A stretch of DNA of 64,000 nucleotides from Faecalibacterium sp. Its GTDB lineage: Bacteria > Bacillota > Clostridia > Oscillospirales > Ruminococcaceae. Each line of letters opens with the position of its first letter. Within the stretch, counting starts at the first letter, position 1. Position numbers and translations under genes: made by a program. The DNA lies in assembly GCA_029264955.1 (NCBI GenBank), contig JARHYC010000010.1:1-64000 (forward strand), read 5' to 3'. Positions 63,270-64,000 of the stretch are shown here, one piece after another. The notes beneath the pieces were generated by a model. It was given only the letters and a program-made list of their open reading frames with translations. It did not search any database and was not told the DNA's origin.

Positions 63270-64000
63270 TTACTCCGCCGGGGTTTCCTGTGCTGTGTGC
63301 AGTGCTAAAAACTCCTCTAAAGACAAGCCGCTGGCTGTAATTGCCTGAGCATTTTCTACGCCCACATAGCGCCAGTGCCACGGCTGTTCGATATGTCCGG
63401 TCGCTGCCTGGCGCTCTTCCGGGTAACGCAGGATAAATCCATAATCCGGTGCGTAGCGCACCAGCCAGGCATATGCTTTTGTTTTTGCAAATTTAGAATC
63501 CGGCACGGGGGTATCCTCATTTACAATGTCGGCACCATAGCCGGTATGATGCTCGCTGCAGCCGCCTTTTTCCGCAACCGTCCATGCAATCGTTTCGGCT
63601 TCTTCCTGGCTATGTCCCTGCACCGTGTAGCGCTCCACCAGCTTTTGGAACAGGTTATCCTGCGTCAAAGCGTCCCGATAGCCTGAGCCCAGCGACAATT
63701 TAACTTTCTCTTTTGCTGCCGCCTGCACCATATTGCGAAATGCTTGTGCTGCTTCGGGCGCCAGCTGCTGACCAGTAGCGTCATCGGCCACTTCCAATTC
63801 AGGCAATGTACCGGTTGGGATGGAACAATACTGATTCACCAAAACCAGCCGCGGATCGGATGCCTGAAAAACATAATCGGATACATCATATGTTCCGACA
63901 CCGTATTTGCCTCGCGCGCGAGCGCCTTCGGTCCATTTCCAAATGGTGCGCACCCCCATCAAAACGAGGAGCAGCACCACAAAGCCAACCAAAAGAATCA
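63270..64000 (-). CDS. D-alanyl-D-alanine carboxypeptidase, M15B/VanY type (5' end outside the window)
   Basis: At least 240 residues: an N-terminal membrane anchor (GFVVLLLVLMGV), then an M15 domain with LGSGYRDALTQ, SEHHTGYGADI and PWHWRYVG, which carry the zinc ligands and catalytic residues. It should trim D-Ala from peptidoglycan stem peptides. The frame is open to the window edge; a codon ending in TG lies exactly at the edge, so the true start is probably a base or two outside. Confidence 0.88.
   Translation of the reverse strand, partial: ILLVGFVVLLLVLMGVRTIWKWTEGARARGKYGVGTYDVSDYVFQASDPRLVLVNQYCSIPTGTLPELEVADDATGQQLAPEAAQAFRNMVQAAAKEKVKLSLGSGYRDALTQDNLFQKLVERYTVQGHSQEEAETIAWTVAEKGGCSEHHTGYGADIVNEDTPVPDSKFAKTKAYAWLVRYAPDYGFILRYPEERQAATGHIEQPWHWRYVGVENAQAITASGLSLEEFLALHTAQETPAE

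Overview
The window reads as a chromosomal segment of a low-to-mid GC Gram-positive anaerobe of the class Clostridia, most likely Oscillospirales (Ruminococcaceae-like). This is inference from gene content: RNase J, mini-RNase III, GdpP, a tilS-hpt-ftsH block, a paired M16 peptidase operon next to lgt, a sortase-type surface protein, strong AGGAGG ribosome binding sites and TTGACA/TATAAT promoters. No phage, insertion sequence, CRISPR array or rRNA was found. Two tRNA genes are present, Leu(GAG) and Ser(GGA). Many gene ends share bidirectional hairpin terminators.

Layout. 1-6.9 kb: tRNA-Leu, a polysaccharide deacetylase, an SGNH-type protein with an MBOAT acyltransferase, oligoendopeptidase F, a CoA-binding protein and a GNAT acetyltransferase. 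7-14.3 kb: a thioester-domain surface protein, RmuC, a transglutaminase-like protein, a PHP phosphatase, and a sigma factor/DUF4179 pair. 14.4-18.1 kb: an ABC ATPase, an anchored surface protein and a MacB-type permease. 18.2-29.1 kb: a long minus-strand housekeeping run, rnj-gdpP-rplI-dnaB-tilS-hpt-ftsH and a zinc-ribbon protein, led by a strong promoter and a leader of about 240 nt.

29.4-34 kb: rnhA, mnmA, and a membrane nucleotide-sugar 4,6-dehydratase with a PglC-like phosphoglycosyl transferase, which could start a surface glycan. 34-38.9 kb: accessory genes, namely DUF975, tRNA-Ser, an HTH/membrane-protein pair and a PadR/DUF1700-like pair, each with a visible promoter and operator, plus small membrane proteins. 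38.9-43.6 kb: a diverged MraY-like transferase, then a LysR regulator divergent from an exported FMN/FAD reductase. 43.6-47.6 kb: a YdjG/H/I-like set (zinc ribbon, TPM, SPFH with C-terminal zinc ribbons) plus a small membrane protein.

47.8-55.4 kb: an M20 amidohydrolase, a NusG-domain-II protein, a two-component system carrying a 50-residue membrane protein gene between its regulator and kinase, yebC, an RNA cytosine methyltransferase and a short Ser/Asn/Lys-rich protein. 55.4-64 kb: mrnC-obg-rpmA-rplU, an L,D-transpeptidase-like protein, folD, lgt, two M16 peptidases and a D,D-carboxypeptidase that runs off the right edge.

Together the genes cover translation, RNA decay, DNA replication and cell-envelope building. 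The envelope theme is strong: acylation, deacetylation, transpeptidation, lipoprotein maturation, glycan initiation, surface anchoring and membrane-stress proteins. The least explained items are the gene between response regulator and kinase, the thioester surface protein with a cysteine-bearing stalk, the exported reductase of unknown substrate, and the ATPase/surface protein/permease operon.
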